From contig NZ_JARVKV010000009.1 in the NCBI RefSeq assembly GCF_029813835.1, positions 1 to 64,000 of the forward strand: a DNA stretch of 64,000 nucleotides, written 5' to 3'. The stretch comes from Streptomyces sp. DH37. Lineage in GTDB: Bacteria; Actinomycetota; Actinomycetes; Streptomycetales; Streptomycetaceae. Positions 53,605 through 63,039 of this stretch are shown piece after piece (positions within the stretch are counted from its first letter, which is position 1; every line of letters begins with the position of its first letter). The position numbers and the translations under genes were made by a program. The notes beneath the pieces were generated by a model that was not told the origin of the DNA, made no database searches, and saw nothing but the letters and a program-made list of their open reading frames with translations.

Positions 53605-53680
53605 CTCCGCTGCCGGACCGTACATTGCCAGGATCCGGCAATCTTTATGCCGTGCTTACGTCCGGCAACCGGAGGGAACC
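53605..53680. promoter_or_regulatory. Repeated TTGCCGGA sites before the flotillin operon
   Basis: The spacer upstream of the NfeD/YqiJ gene has three copies of TGCCGGA or its complement TCCGGCA (around 53612, 53634 and 53661). Two extend to TCCGGCAA. One pair forms TTGCC-GGATCCT-GGCAA. They may be operators; I cannot place a promoter with confidence. Confidence 0.4.
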
Positions 53681-53710
53681 ATCGGCGCGTCCGGCACGGA
53701 GCGCGGGGAC

Positions 53711-54817
53711 CTACAGCGGCTTCTCCGGCCAGCCCAGCAGCCGGGCGCCCATCGCGGCGGTCTCCAGGGTGTAGCGCTGGAGGCCGTCACCCGGGTCGTA
53801 GCCGGTCAGGTCCCGGATGCGCGCCAGGCGGTACGACAGGGTCCGCACGCTCACGCCCAGCCGGCGGGCGGCCTCCGCGTTCACGTAGCCCGCCGCCGAG
53901 CACACCGAGAGGGTCTCCAGCAGCGGCGCGGCCCCGCCGCGGGCCTGGGTGAGCGGCCCCAGCACGGTGCGCACCAGGTCGGCCATCGCGGCGCGGTCGC
54001 GCAGCAGCACGGGGAAGACCAGCATCTCCGAGGCGTTGAACCGGGCGCCCTCCAGGCCGAGCCGGTCGGCCAGGTCCAGGGCCCCGAGCGCCTCCTCGTA
54101 GGAGCGCACCACGCCGCTGGGGCCGCTGTGGGACCGGCCGAGCGCCACGCGCCCGGCGGCGGGGTAGCCCGGTCCGGGGTTCTCGGCGAGCCTGGCGAAG
54201 GCCTCCAGGACGGACCTCTCGGCGCTGGCGGCGATGCACACCAGCCGCCCGTCCTTGGTGGCGAGCAGCACGTCGCGCTCGCCGAAGCGGCCCACCAGCT
54301 CGCGCTCGATGCGGCGCACGGTGGGGTGCACGTCGTCGTACTTCTCGGTGCCCGAGGCCACCGCGACCGCGTGCGCGCGGGCCAGCCGCAGGCCGAAGCG
54401 CTGGGCGCGCTCGGCGAGCCGGCCCAGGTCGCTGCGGCCGTAGAGCAGGTCGTCCACGAACTCCCGGCGCTCGGCCTCCTCCTGCCGCACCGCCAGCCGC
54501 TGGGCCCGCTCGTGCCCCTCGCCGAGCGCGGCGACCGTGGCCTCCACGGCGGCCAGCAGGCCGTCCCCGGTGCGGGCCCGCTCCGCGGCGGTGGCCGAAC
54601 GGGCGATGCCGGGCAGGGCGCCCCACAGGCGGCGGGTCGCGGCGAGGTAGAGGCCGACCAGTTCGCGCAGGCCGTAGCCCTGCTCGGCGGCGCGCTCCCC
54701 CGCCTCGCGGAAGGCGTCCAGCTCGGTGCGGCGCGGCAGCCGCCCCGTCCGGGACACCTCGGCGAGCAGCTCCGCGTAGTCGCCGAGGAAGGAGTCGGGA
54801 ATCCCGCCGCGCCTCAT
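53711..54817 (-). CDS. PucR-type transcriptional regulator
   Basis: 368 residues. A helical N-terminal domain (about 1-150) and a central GGDEF-like fold without active residues (about 160-270) lead to the C-terminal PucR helix-turn-helix (about 305-360: YVNAEAARRLGVSVRTLSYRLARI), the usual layout. The signal is unknown. The ATG follows GGAGGGGAGC. It is divergent from nhaA and could control that gene or the flotillin operon downstream on its own strand. Confidence 0.88.
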   Translation of the reverse strand: MRRGGIPDSFLGDYAELLAEVSRTGRLPRRTELDAFREAGERAAEQGYGLRELVGLYLAATRRLWGALPGIARSATAAERARTGDGLLAAVEATVAALGEGHERAQRLAVRQEEAERREFVDDLLYGRSDLGRLAERAQRFGLRLARAHAVAVASGTEKYDDVHPTVRRIERELVGRFGERDVLLATKDGRLVCIAASAERSVLEAFARLAENPGPGYPAAGRVALGRSHSGPSGVVRSYEEALGALDLADRLGLEGARFNASEMLVFPVLLRDRAAMADLVRTVLGPLTQARGGAAPLLETLSVCSAAGYVNAEAARRLGVSVRTLSYRLARIRDLTGYDPGDGLQRYTLETAAMGARLLGWPEKPL

Positions 54818-55207
54818 CGGTGTACAGCTCCCCTCCAGCCGCGTACCGGCCGCCCTCCGGGCCGTCCGGCCCAGGTCACCGGCACAGCGTAGACAGCGTA
54901 GGGGGAGGGGCCGGGCGGCGGCGACGGAGATGGCGGGGCGCGTCGCGGGACGGGGAGCACGGCGCGGTGGCGGTGTGATGGTCGTCACCGGTAGGACCGG
55001 GACGGTCTGGGCATTCACCGACAAGGGCCGGGCGCGCCGGGGAATTACCGGACAGTACTCGCACAGCCCCGCACGGATCCGCTCTTGCGTCGAAACGGCC
55101 GGATGTGGGTACGGTGGTATGACAATCAAGATCACGAGTGGTGTGCCGGGAAGTCTGGTCGGCGACGTCCTTCGCCGTACCCGGAAACCGACCCCGGAGG
55201 TCACTCC
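54818..55207. other. Divergent region between pucR-like gene and nhaA
   Basis: 390 bases. ACAGCGTAG is repeated in tandem at about 54884-54901. A possible nhaA promoter is TTGCGT (55085-55090) with TACGGT (55110-55115), spacer 19. No gene is supported. Confidence 0.35.
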
Positions 55208-56560
55208 ATGTCCAACGCCCCCAAAGAGCGCACCTCCCTCTTCGGCCTCCCGTCGTTCCAGGAGCGCCGCTTCCTGCTGGAGGCCCTGCGCACCGAGACG
55301 GTCGGCGGAATGCTGCTGCTCGCCGCCGCGGTGGTGGCGCTGGTGTGGGCGAACTCTCCCTGGGGGAACCTGTACGAGACCGTCCGCGACTTCCACTTCG
55401 GCATCCCGTCCCTCCACCTCGACCTGTCGGTGGGGCACTGGGCGTCGGACGGCCTCCTGACGATCTTCTTCTTCGTCGCCGGCATCGAGCTGAAACGCGA
55501 ACTGCTCCTCGGTGAGCTGCGGCGCCCGGCCGCCGCCGCGCTGCCGGTGGTCGCCGCGGTGTGCGGCATGGTGGTGCCCGCCCTGTTCTACGTCGCGGTC
55601 AACGCCGCGGGCGGCGGGCAGATGGACGGCTGGGCCATCCCCATGGCCACCGACATCGCCTTCGCCCTCGGTGTGCTCGCCGTGATCGGCACCAACCTGC
55701 CGTCGGGCATCCGGGCCTTCCTGCTCACCCTCGCCATCGTCGACGACCTCGGCGCGATCCTGGTCATCGCCGTCTTCTACACCTCCTCCCTGAACCTGCC
55801 CGCCCTGGCCGGGGCGCTGGCCGGGCTGGTGGTGTTCTGGTTCCTCCACCACAAGCTGCGGGTGCGCGGCTGGTACGTGTACGTGCCGCTGGGCATCGTC
55901 ATCTGGGCGCTGATGCACGCCAGCGGCGTGCACGCCACCATCGCCGGTGTGGCGATGGGCATGCTGCTGCGGGTGATCCCGGCCAAGGGCAGCGCGGGCT
56001 GGCCCACCGAGAAGGAGTCCCCCGCCGAGCGGATCGAGCACCTGGTGCGGCCGCTGTCGGCCGGCTTCGCGGTGCCGGTGTTCGCGCTCTTCGCGGCGGG
56101 CGTCAGCGTCTCCGGCGACGCGCTGGGCGACACCTTCCGCCAGCCGGAGGCGCTGGGCGTGATGCTCGGCCTGTTCGCGGGCAAGCTCCTGGGGGTCTTC
56201 GGCGGTACGTACCTGGCCGCCCGCTTCACCCGGGCCCAGCTCAGCGAGGACCTGGAGTGGGCGGACGTGGTGGGCGTCGCGCTGCTCTCCGGCATCGGCT
56301 TCACCGTCTCGCTGCTGGTGGGCGAGCTGGCCTTCGCCGACGCCGAGGTCGCCGAGCAGGTCAAGGCGGCGGTCCTGATCGGCTCGCTGGCCGCCGCGCT
56401 GGCCGCCGCGATCTTCCTCAAGGTCCGCGACGGCCGGTACAAGCGGCTGTGGGAGGAGGAGAACCGGGACGAGGACCACGACGGCATCCCGGACGTCTAC
56501 GAGCGGCCGCGGGGCACGAGCGGCGGCGAGGCCGCCGGGCGGATCAACCGCGAGGGCTGA
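55208..56560 (+). CDS. nhaA: Na+/H+ antiporter NhaA with calcium-motif tail
   Basis: 450 residues. Eleven to twelve membrane helices are evident. The two transport aspartates lie in LAIVDDLGAI, and other NhaA marks are present: MATDIAFALGVLA, HASGVHATIAGVAMG and GKLLGVFGG. The protein exchanges sodium for protons across the membrane. After the last helix a hydrophilic tail contains DEDHDGIPDVYE, a calcium-binding-type loop. ATG 55208 follows GGAGGTCACTCC; the frame back to 55085 has no such site. Its 3' end overlaps the convergent antiporter gene by 17 bases. Confidence 0.95.
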   Translation: MSNAPKERTSLFGLPSFQERRFLLEALRTETVGGMLLLAAAVVALVWANSPWGNLYETVRDFHFGIPSLHLDLSVGHWASDGLLTIFFFVAGIELKRELLLGELRRPAAAALPVVAAVCGMVVPALFYVAVNAAGGGQMDGWAIPMATDIAFALGVLAVIGTNLPSGIRAFLLTLAIVDDLGAILVIAVFYTSSLNLPALAGALAGLVVFWFLHHKLRVRGWYVYVPLGIVIWALMHASGVHATIAGVAMGMLLRVIPAKGSAGWPTEKESPAERIEHLVRPLSAGFAVPVFALFAAGVSVSGDALGDTFRQPEALGVMLGLFAGKLLGVFGGTYLAARFTRAQLSEDLEWADVVGVALLSGIGFTVSLLVGELAFADAEVAEQVKAAVLIGSLAAALAAAIFLKVRDGRYKRLWEEENRDEDHDGIPDVYERPRGTSGGEAAGRINREG

Positions 56561-57848
56561 CGGCGTCCCGGCCGGACCCCGTACCGCTGCCCCCGTCTCC
56601 TCCGCCGTCCCGTCCGCCGTCCCGTCCGCGCCCGCCCACCGGCGGGCGCGGCCCCTTTCCGTCGTCCGGGATGCCCGCCAGCTCCTCGACGTCGAAGACC
56701 CGCGCGATGGGCACGTCCGTGCTGCTGTGGGCGACGATCGAGAAGGCGATGGTGACGGCGATCAGCGTGAACGCCTCCTCGGCGCGCGGGATGCCGGACT
56801 GGAGCACCAGCAGCCCGTAGACCACCGAGGCGAAGCCCTTGGGGCCGAACCAGGCCGCGGTGAGCTTCTCCTTGCGGTCGAAGTCGGTGCCCACCAGGGA
56901 CAGCAGCAGCGAGGCCGGGCGGATCAGCACGATGGCCAGGACCGCCACCGCGTAGCCGCCGGCGGACAGGTCGCCGAAGAGCTGCGGCGTGAGCAGCGCG
57001 CCGAAGACCAGCAGCGCGGCGAACTTCGCCAGCTCCGCCAGGGACTCCCCCAGCGGCTCGAACGCCTCCTTGGCCTCCGGGGCGACGGCGACGATCACCG
57101 CGCCCGCCGAGAACGCGGCGAGGTAGGGGTTGGCGTGGGTGAGGTGGCAGGCGGCGTACAGGGTCACGCCGACGGCCAGCGGCAGCAGCGGCTGGAGCCG
57201 GGGCTCGGCGCCCAGCAGACGGAAGCGGACGAGCCAGTTCACCAGCAGCGGGAGGACGATGCCGAAGATCAGTCCGAGGACCAGCTCGGTGGCGATCGTG
57301 CCGAAGTCGGCGTCCTCGGCGTGCCCGGACGGCGCGGCGGCGGCGATGAGGACCAGGACGAAGGGCAGCGCGAGGCCGTCGTTGACGCCGCTCTCGATGT
57401 TGAGCAGCTGCCGCAGCTTCGCGGGCACCTCCTTGCGGCCCACGATGGCCGACGCGAACACCGGGTCGGTGGGCGCCAGCACCGCGCCGACCAGGAAGGA
57501 CGTCGTCCAGTCCAGGCCGACCAGGAAGTGCGTCAGCAGCGCGACGCCGAGGAAGGCCAGCGGCATGCCCAGCCCGAGCGCGCGGACCGGGTTGCGCCAG
57601 GCCCGGCGCAGCGCGGGGAAGGAGACGTGCATGCCGTCGGTGAACAGCACGGCGAAGAGGGCCAGGTCGGCGGTGACCGCCACGATGTCGCTGTCCGGGG
57701 TGATGTGGATCAGCCCCAGGAAGCCGTCGCTGACCAGTGCGCCGCCCACCAGGAACAGCAGTGAGGTGGAGAGGACGGATCGGGCGGCCAGCCCGGACAG
57801 CAGCACCGCTATGAGCAGTGCGACCCCGAACACCATGACGAGTACCAC
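56544..57848 (-). CDS. CPA1-family cation/proton antiporter (NhaP type)
   Basis: 434 residues with about twelve membrane helices. CPA1 marks are LAPTDPVFASAIVG and the ion-site ESGVNDG in NIESGVNDGLALP. GPKGFASVVYGLLVL is also typical. It exchanges sodium or potassium for protons. The C-terminal tail is Gly/Asp/Arg-rich (GRDGGRDGGGDGGSG). GTG 57848 is favoured because GGGGAGC precedes it; GTG 57881 would add 11 residues. The gene faces nhaA and overlaps it by 17 bases. Confidence 0.9.
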   Translation of the reverse strand: MVLVMVFGVALLIAVLLSGLAARSVLSTSLLFLVGGALVSDGFLGLIHITPDSDIVAVTADLALFAVLFTDGMHVSFPALRRAWRNPVRALGLGMPLAFLGVALLTHFLVGLDWTTSFLVGAVLAPTDPVFASAIVGRKEVPAKLRQLLNIESGVNDGLALPFVLVLIAAAAPSGHAEDADFGTIATELVLGLIFGIVLPLLVNWLVRFRLLGAEPRLQPLLPLAVGVTLYAACHLTHANPYLAAFSAGAVIVAVAPEAKEAFEPLGESLAELAKFAALLVFGALLTPQLFGDLSAGGYAVAVLAIVLIRPASLLLSLVGTDFDRKEKLTAAWFGPKGFASVVYGLLVLQSGIPRAEEAFTLIAVTIAFSIVAHSSTDVPIARVFDVEELAGIPDDGKGPRPPVGGRGRDGGRDGGGDGGSGTGSGRDAVSPRG

Positions 57849-57963
57849 GTGAACGCTCCCCAGATCGCAGGCGCTGGTCACCGGCCGTCCGCCGGTTCCG
57901 GACAGGCGGGCACCCTACCCCCGTGCCCGGCCACGGCCCGGGCACGGAGGCGGGGCGGGCGTG

Positions 57964-58752
57964 TCAGAGCGGTGCCGCGGCGAGGGCCGCGCGGTGCTCC
58001 CGGAGGGCGTGCTGCACGGCGGTGATCCCGCGGACGACCAGGACGGCCAGCACGGCGGCGGCGATGTTCACGCCGTCGGCGACGAGGTGGAAGGTGACCG
58101 CGTCCTGGATCTCCGTGAGCGTCTCGGCGTCCCGGTGCGCGGTGGACGCCACCCGCCCGAGGACCGTCGTGAGGATCCACAGGGCCCACCAGCCGTTGAG
58201 CGGGCCCCGGGGCCCCTCGACCCCGGCCGCCCGTTCCGCGCCCGGCGGCGGGCCGGCGTCCCGGATGTCGTTGGCGATCCTCTTGGGGAACCAGAGGTCG
58301 ACCACCGGTACCAGCCGGCCGCCGATCGCCCAGCCGGGGTCCATCCGCCGGCTCCCGGCGCCGAAGGACCCGGCGTTGGTCCGGGAGCGGCGGAACCACA
58401 CCACGAACGCGACGGCGGCCGCCACCATCGCGGCGACCCGGACCACACCGCTCATGCGGTACAGCCACTCCGCCCGTTCCGGTTCGCCGGTCCACGAGAA
58501 CGCGTCGGCGTCGATGAGCTCGACCAGGCGCGAGCCGGCGTAGAGGGAGAACAGGTCCGCCGCGGCGCACACCCCGAGCAGCGCCATGGCGACGGCCGCC
58601 GCGGTCCGGTGGGACTTTCCGTCGGCGAGCGGGTGCGCCGGGGACTCCGGGGGCGCCGGGGACGCGTCGCCGCACGCCGGGCAGCGCTCCCGTCCGCCCG
58701 CCCCGTACCCGGCTCTCCCCTCCGGTCCGTCCTCGCACTCCGTGCAGGCCAT
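57964..58752 (-). CDS. DUF4328 membrane protein with N-terminal zinc ribbon
   Basis: 262 residues. CTEC and CPAC near the start form a possible zinc ribbon. Then follow membrane segments at about 50-75, 95-120, 190-205 and 225-245. The motif MDPGWAIGGRLVPVVDLWFPKRIANDI is that of DUF4328 proteins, widespread and uncharacterised in Streptomyces. ATG 58752 follows GGGGAGGGG. Confidence 0.82.
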   Translation of the reverse strand: MACTECEDGPEGRAGYGAGGRERCPACGDASPAPPESPAHPLADGKSHRTAAAVAMALLGVCAAADLFSLYAGSRLVELIDADAFSWTGEPERAEWLYRMSGVVRVAAMVAAAVAFVVWFRRSRTNAGSFGAGSRRMDPGWAIGGRLVPVVDLWFPKRIANDIRDAGPPPGAERAAGVEGPRGPLNGWWALWILTTVLGRVASTAHRDAETLTEIQDAVTFHLVADGVNIAAAVLAVLVVRGITAVQHALREHRAALAAAPL

Positions 58753-58803
58753 GCCGCCGCCCCTCCCCGTCGGTGATCGTCCGGCGCACCCCGTCCCCGT
58801 TCC

Positions 58804-58844
58804 GGGGGACGGCCCCACCGGGTTTCCCGGCGGGGCCGTCCCCC
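58804..58844 (-). terminator. Terminator of the iol genes
   Basis: A 13-bp outer stem (GGGGGACGGCCCC), one mismatch and a 5-bp inner stem surround a TTT loop, just after the iolD stop on the minus strand. Confidence 0.85.
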
Positions 58845-58847
58845 GGG

Positions 58848-60728
58848 TCACAGGTGGCGGCGGCGGCCGGCCGCGCGGCGCTCGTACCGGGCGCGGGCCT
58901 CGATCGCGGCGGGCCGGGTGGCGGTCTCGGCGACGGGCACGTCCCACCACGCCTGCGCGGCGGGTGCGGTCCCCGCCCCGCCGGGCGCCGTGTCGGTCTC
59001 GACGTACACGCAGACGGGCCGGTCGCAGGCGCGGGCGGCGGCCAGGGCGGTGCGCAGGGCGGCGACGGTGTCCGCGCGGACGACGTCCATGCCGAGGGAG
59101 GCGGCGTTGGCGGCGAGGTCCACCGGGAGCGGGTCGCCGGTGTAGGTCCCGTCGGCCGCCCGGTGGCGGTAGGCGGTGCCGAAGCGTTCGGCGCCGGTCT
59201 CCTCGGACAGACCGCCGATGGAGGCGTAGCCGTGGTTCTGGACCAGCACCAGCTTGATCCCGACGCCCTCCTGGACGGCGGTGACGATCTCGGTCGGCAT
59301 CATCAGGTAGGTGCCGTCGCCGACCAGCGCCCACACCGGGCGGCCGGGGTCGGCGAGCTTCACGCCGATGGCGGCCGGGATCTCGTAGCCCATGCAGGAG
59401 TAGCCGTACTCCAGGTGGTACTGGCGCCGGGAACGGGTCCGCCACAGCCGGTGCAGGTCGCCGGGGAGGGAGCCGGCGGCGTTGATCACCACGTCCTCGT
59501 CGCCGACCACCGCGTCCAGCGCGCCGAGCACCTGGGTCTGGGTGGGCCGCGCGCCCTCGTCCGGCGCGGCGTACGCGGCGTCGACGGTCCGCTCCCAGGC
59601 CTCCTTGCGGGCGCGGTACGCGGCCTCGTGGTCCGCGTCGACACGGTGGCCGCGCACCGCGGCGGCCAGGGCCTCGAGTCCGGCGCGGGCGTCGGCGACG
59701 AGGGGGAGGGCGCCCATCCGGTGGGAGTCGGAGGGCGCGACGTTGAGGTTGACGAAGCGCACCGAGGGCTCGGCGAAGAGGGTGCCGGATGCGGTGGTGA
59801 AGTCGGTGTAGCGGGTGCCGACGCCGATGACGAGGTCGGCGGTGCGCGCGGTGTCGTCGGCGGCGGCGGTGCCGGTGTGGCCGATGCCCCCGAGGTCGCA
59901 GGGGTGGTCGTGCCGGAGCGAGCCCTTGCCCGCCTGGGTGGAGGCCACGGGGATGCCGGTGGCGTCCACCAGTTCGCGCAGCGCCTCCTCGGCCCCGCTG
60001 TGGTGGACGCCGCCGCCGGCGACGATCAGCGGGCGCCGGGCGGCACGGACGGCGCGGGCGGCCTCGGCGAGCGCGGTGGGGTCCGGCGCGGGGCGGCGCA
60101 CGTGCCACACGCGCCCGGCGAGGAACTCCGCGGGCCAGTCGTACGCCTCGGCCTGCACGTCCTGCGGCAGGGCGAGGGTGACGGCGCCGGTGTCCGCGGG
60201 GTCGGTGAGGGTCCGCATCGCCTGGAGGGCGGCGGGGATGAGCGCCTCGGGGCGGGTGATCCGGTCGAAGTAGCGGGAGACGGGCCGCAGCGCGTCGTTG
60301 ACCGAGACGTCGCCCGCGTACGGCACTTCGAGCTGCTGGAGCACGGGGTCGGCGGGACGGGTGGCGAAGACGTCGCCGGGCAGCAGCAGGACGGGCAGCC
60401 GGTTGACCGTGGCCAGGGCGGCGCCGGTGACCAGGTTGGTGGCGCCGGGGCCGATGGAGGTGGTGACGGCGTGGACGGCGAGCCGGTCGCACTGGCGGGC
60501 GTAGCCGACGGCGGCGTGCACCATCGCCTGCTCGTTGCGGCCCTGGAGGTAGGGCATCTCCCCGGCGTGCTCCAGCAGCGCCTGCCCGATCCCCGCGACG
60601 TTGCCGTGGCCGAAGATCCCCCAGCAGGCGGCGACCAGCCTGCGGCGGCGGCCGTCGCGCTCGGTGTGCTGGGCGGCGAGGAAGCGCACCAGCGCCTGGG
60701 CGACCGTCAGCCGGACGGTGGAGGTCAT
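58848..60728 (-). CDS. iolD: 3D-(3,5/4)-trihydroxycyclohexane-1,2-dione acylhydrolase
   Basis: 626 residues, a thiamine-diphosphate enzyme. It opens the ring of the diketone intermediate in myo-inositol breakdown to give 5-deoxyglucuronate. The ThDP glutamate is in GRNEQAMVHAAVGYA. The metal/ThDP motif GDGTYLMMPTEIVTAVQEGVGIKLVLVQN is in the C-terminal part. The ATG overlaps the iolB stop by four bases (ATGA). A strong hairpin follows the gene. Confidence 0.95.
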   Translation of the reverse strand: MTSTVRLTVAQALVRFLAAQHTERDGRRRRLVAACWGIFGHGNVAGIGQALLEHAGEMPYLQGRNEQAMVHAAVGYARQCDRLAVHAVTTSIGPGATNLVTGAALATVNRLPVLLLPGDVFATRPADPVLQQLEVPYAGDVSVNDALRPVSRYFDRITRPEALIPAALQAMRTLTDPADTGAVTLALPQDVQAEAYDWPAEFLAGRVWHVRRPAPDPTALAEAARAVRAARRPLIVAGGGVHHSGAEEALRELVDATGIPVASTQAGKGSLRHDHPCDLGGIGHTGTAAADDTARTADLVIGVGTRYTDFTTASGTLFAEPSVRFVNLNVAPSDSHRMGALPLVADARAGLEALAAAVRGHRVDADHEAAYRARKEAWERTVDAAYAAPDEGARPTQTQVLGALDAVVGDEDVVINAAGSLPGDLHRLWRTRSRRQYHLEYGYSCMGYEIPAAIGVKLADPGRPVWALVGDGTYLMMPTEIVTAVQEGVGIKLVLVQNHGYASIGGLSEETGAERFGTAYRHRAADGTYTGDPLPVDLAANAASLGMDVVRADTVAALRTALAAARACDRPVCVYVETDTAPGGAGTAPAAQAWWDVPVAETATRPAAIEARARYERRAAGRRRHL

Positions 60729-61714
60729 CGGCCGTCCTCCTCTTCCCGCGCCGCGGGAGCGGCCGGCGCCGCCGGGGCGGTGTAGAGCGGGAGCCGGGGG
60801 TCCACCGGCCGCCCTTCCCAGTCGCGGCGGATCCAGGCGTGGTCGGGATGGTCGCGGACGAGCCAGGCCCGCTCCTCGCCGGGGCCGGCCATCACGTTGA
60901 GGTAGTACATGTCGTGGCCGGGGGCGGCGACGGACGGCCCGTGCCAGCCGTCGGGGACCAGCACGGCGTCGCCGTCGCGGACCTCGGCGAGCACGTCGGT
61001 GCCGCGCCCGCGGCCGGAGGGCGTCACCCGCTGGTAGCCCAGGCCGGGGACGGCGGGGTCCCCGGCGGCCGGGGCGATCTCGTAGTAGTAGATCTCCTCC
61101 AGCTCCGACTCCTCGCCGGGGCGGTGCTCGTCGTGCTTGTGCGGCGGGTGGGAGGACCAGTTGCCGCCCGGGGTGAGCACCTCGACGGCGATCAGCCGGT
61201 CGGCCTCGAAGACGCCGGCGGCGGCGAAGTTGTTGACCTGCCGCGAGCAGGCGCCGCTGCCGCGCAGTTCGACGGGGACGCCGGAGGCGGGTCCGTAGCG
61301 GGCCGGCAGCCGGCGCTCGCAGCGGGCGCCGGCGAGGGCGAAGCGCCCGCCGGCGGCGCTGGTGATCCGCACCCGGGCGTCGCGCGGCGCGTACGCGAAG
61401 TCGGTGAGGCCGTCGAACACGCCCGTCCGGCCGTGCAGTGCGAAGGCGTGGGTGCCGCCGCCGGCGTCCTCGACCTCCACCGCGCAGCCGCCGGCCAGCG
61501 GCAGCACGATCCACTCGCCGGCGCCCGCGGCGAACTCGTGGGTCCCGCCGGGTTCCAGGCGGAGCACCCGCAGCGAGGAGTGGTCCCAGCCGGCCCGCTC
61601 GGGGCCGATGTCCAGGTCGTACGGGCCCGAGGCGGCGCTGCCGGCCGGGAGGTGGCAGCCGTTCCCCGTCCGCCCGCCGCCGGTGCCGCCGCCGTGTGTG
61701 GTGTGCGTGTCCAT
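60725..61714 (-). CDS. iolB: 5-deoxy-glucuronate isomerase
   Basis: 329 residues, a double cupin. It converts 5-deoxyglucuronate to 5-dehydro-2-deoxygluconate. Metal-binding motif SSHPPHKHDEH followed by ELEEIYYYEI, and later VLVPDGWHGPS with MYYLNVMAGP, mark the IolB family. A Gly/Thr-rich stretch of about 20 residues at the N terminus and an Ala/Pro/Glu tail are extra. ATG 61714 follows GGGGGAGGAAGAG. It is coupled to iolD. Confidence 0.95.
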   Translation of the reverse strand: MDTHTTHGGGTGGGRTGNGCHLPAGSAASGPYDLDIGPERAGWDHSSLRVLRLEPGGTHEFAAGAGEWIVLPLAGGCAVEVEDAGGGTHAFALHGRTGVFDGLTDFAYAPRDARVRITSAAGGRFALAGARCERRLPARYGPASGVPVELRGSGACSRQVNNFAAAGVFEADRLIAVEVLTPGGNWSSHPPHKHDEHRPGEESELEEIYYYEIAPAAGDPAVPGLGYQRVTPSGRGRGTDVLAEVRDGDAVLVPDGWHGPSVAAPGHDMYYLNVMAGPGEERAWLVRDHPDHAWIRRDWEGRPVDPRLPLYTAPAAPAAPAAREEEDGR

Positions 61715-61756
61715 GCTCTCTTCCTCCCCCTGTCCCGGGGCGGTCTCACGGTGATC

Positions 61757-62785
61757 TCACAGCGGTCCCGCGGCAGTGTCCGCGGTCCCGCCGGCCGACG
61801 GGTCCCACCCCGGCGCGCGCCTCGGCGCGCGCAGGAGGTCCTCGATCTCCGCCTCGGTGGGCATCGCCGGGGAGCAGGCGAGCCGGGAGGCCACGAGCGC
61901 TCCGGCGGCGTTGGCGCGGCGCACGGTATGCGCGAGGTCCCGGCCCGCGAGCAGCCCGTGGCACAGCGAGCCGCCGAACGCGTCCCCCGCCCCGAGTCCG
62001 TTGACCACCTCCACCGGGTGCGGGGGCACCTCGACGGCGGTGCCGTCGCGGTGGACGGCGAGGACGCCCTCCGGCCCCCGCTTGACGACGGCCAGTTCGA
62101 CGCCGGCGTCCAGCAGCGCCCGCGCGCAGGCGCGCGGTTCGCGCACCCCCGTGGCGACCTCGCACTCGTCGAGGTTGCCGACGGCCACGGTGGCGTGGCG
62201 CAGGGCCTCGGCGTAGTGGACGCGGGCCGCCCCGGGCCCGTCCTCCCAGAACACCGGGCGCCAGTCGAGGTCGAGGACGGTGGCCACCCGGCCCGCGGCC
62301 GGGCTCGCGGCGCGGGCCCGCAGGGCGGCGAGCGTGGCCGAGCGGCTGGGCTCCTGGCACAGCCCGGTGCCGGTCACCCAGAGGATCCGGGCGGCCGACA
62401 CGGCGTCCAGGTCCAGTTCGTCGGGGCGGATCTCCAGATCGGGCGCCTTGGGCCGGCGGTAGAAGTACAGCGGGAAGTGGTCGGGCGGGAAGATCTCGCA
62501 GAAGGTGACGGGCGTAGGGTACGCCTCGACGGGGGTCACCCAGCGGTCGTCGACGCCGAACTCGCGCAGGGCCCGGCGGCAGTAGTCCCCGAAGGGATCC
62601 CGTCCGGTGCGGGTGATCACGGCGGACCCGCGGCCCAGCCGGGCGGCGGCGACGGCGACGTTGGTGGCGGAGCCGCCGAGGAACCTGCCGAAGGTCTCGA
62701 CCTCGGCGAGCGGGACACCGGTCCGCAGGGGGTAGAGGTCCACCCCGATCCGGCCCATCGTGATGACGTCGAACGGCTCGGTCAT
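61757..62785 (-). CDS. iolC: 5-dehydro-2-deoxygluconokinase
   Basis: 342 residues of the PfkB sugar kinase family. MGRIGVDLYP and FLGGSATNVAVAAARLG are at the N terminus. The catalytic motif NGLGAGDAFGGSLCHG is near residue 285. It phosphorylates 5-dehydro-2-deoxygluconate, the next step after IolB. ATG 62785 follows GAAGGGAA. It begins the leftward iolC-iolB-iolD unit; iolB starts 42 bases after its stop. Confidence 0.94.
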   Translation of the reverse strand: MTEPFDVITMGRIGVDLYPLRTGVPLAEVETFGRFLGGSATNVAVAAARLGRGSAVITRTGRDPFGDYCRRALREFGVDDRWVTPVEAYPTPVTFCEIFPPDHFPLYFYRRPKAPDLEIRPDELDLDAVSAARILWVTGTGLCQEPSRSATLAALRARAASPAAGRVATVLDLDWRPVFWEDGPGAARVHYAEALRHATVAVGNLDECEVATGVREPRACARALLDAGVELAVVKRGPEGVLAVHRDGTAVEVPPHPVEVVNGLGAGDAFGGSLCHGLLAGRDLAHTVRRANAAGALVASRLACSPAMPTEAEIEDLLRAPRRAPGWDPSAGGTADTAAGPL

Positions 62786-63039
62786 GGGAGTTCCCTTCGG
62801 GGAGCGGCGGATCCGGTGTCGTTCCTCACCGGGTCTTCCCCCTCCCCCGGCGTCCCGCCCCTCCTCCCGCGGTGCTCCGTCCGCCCGGTTCCGTAGCACC
62901 CGCGTCACATCTGTCACAGCCGTGCGATCCGGCCGTCACAACGGGCCGACGGATTCCCCCGCCCCGTCACCGAACGTGCCGTTCCGCGCACAGGCTGGTC
63001 ACGACACCGCCAGCAACCCCCCGCGGAGGTGCCCGTCCC

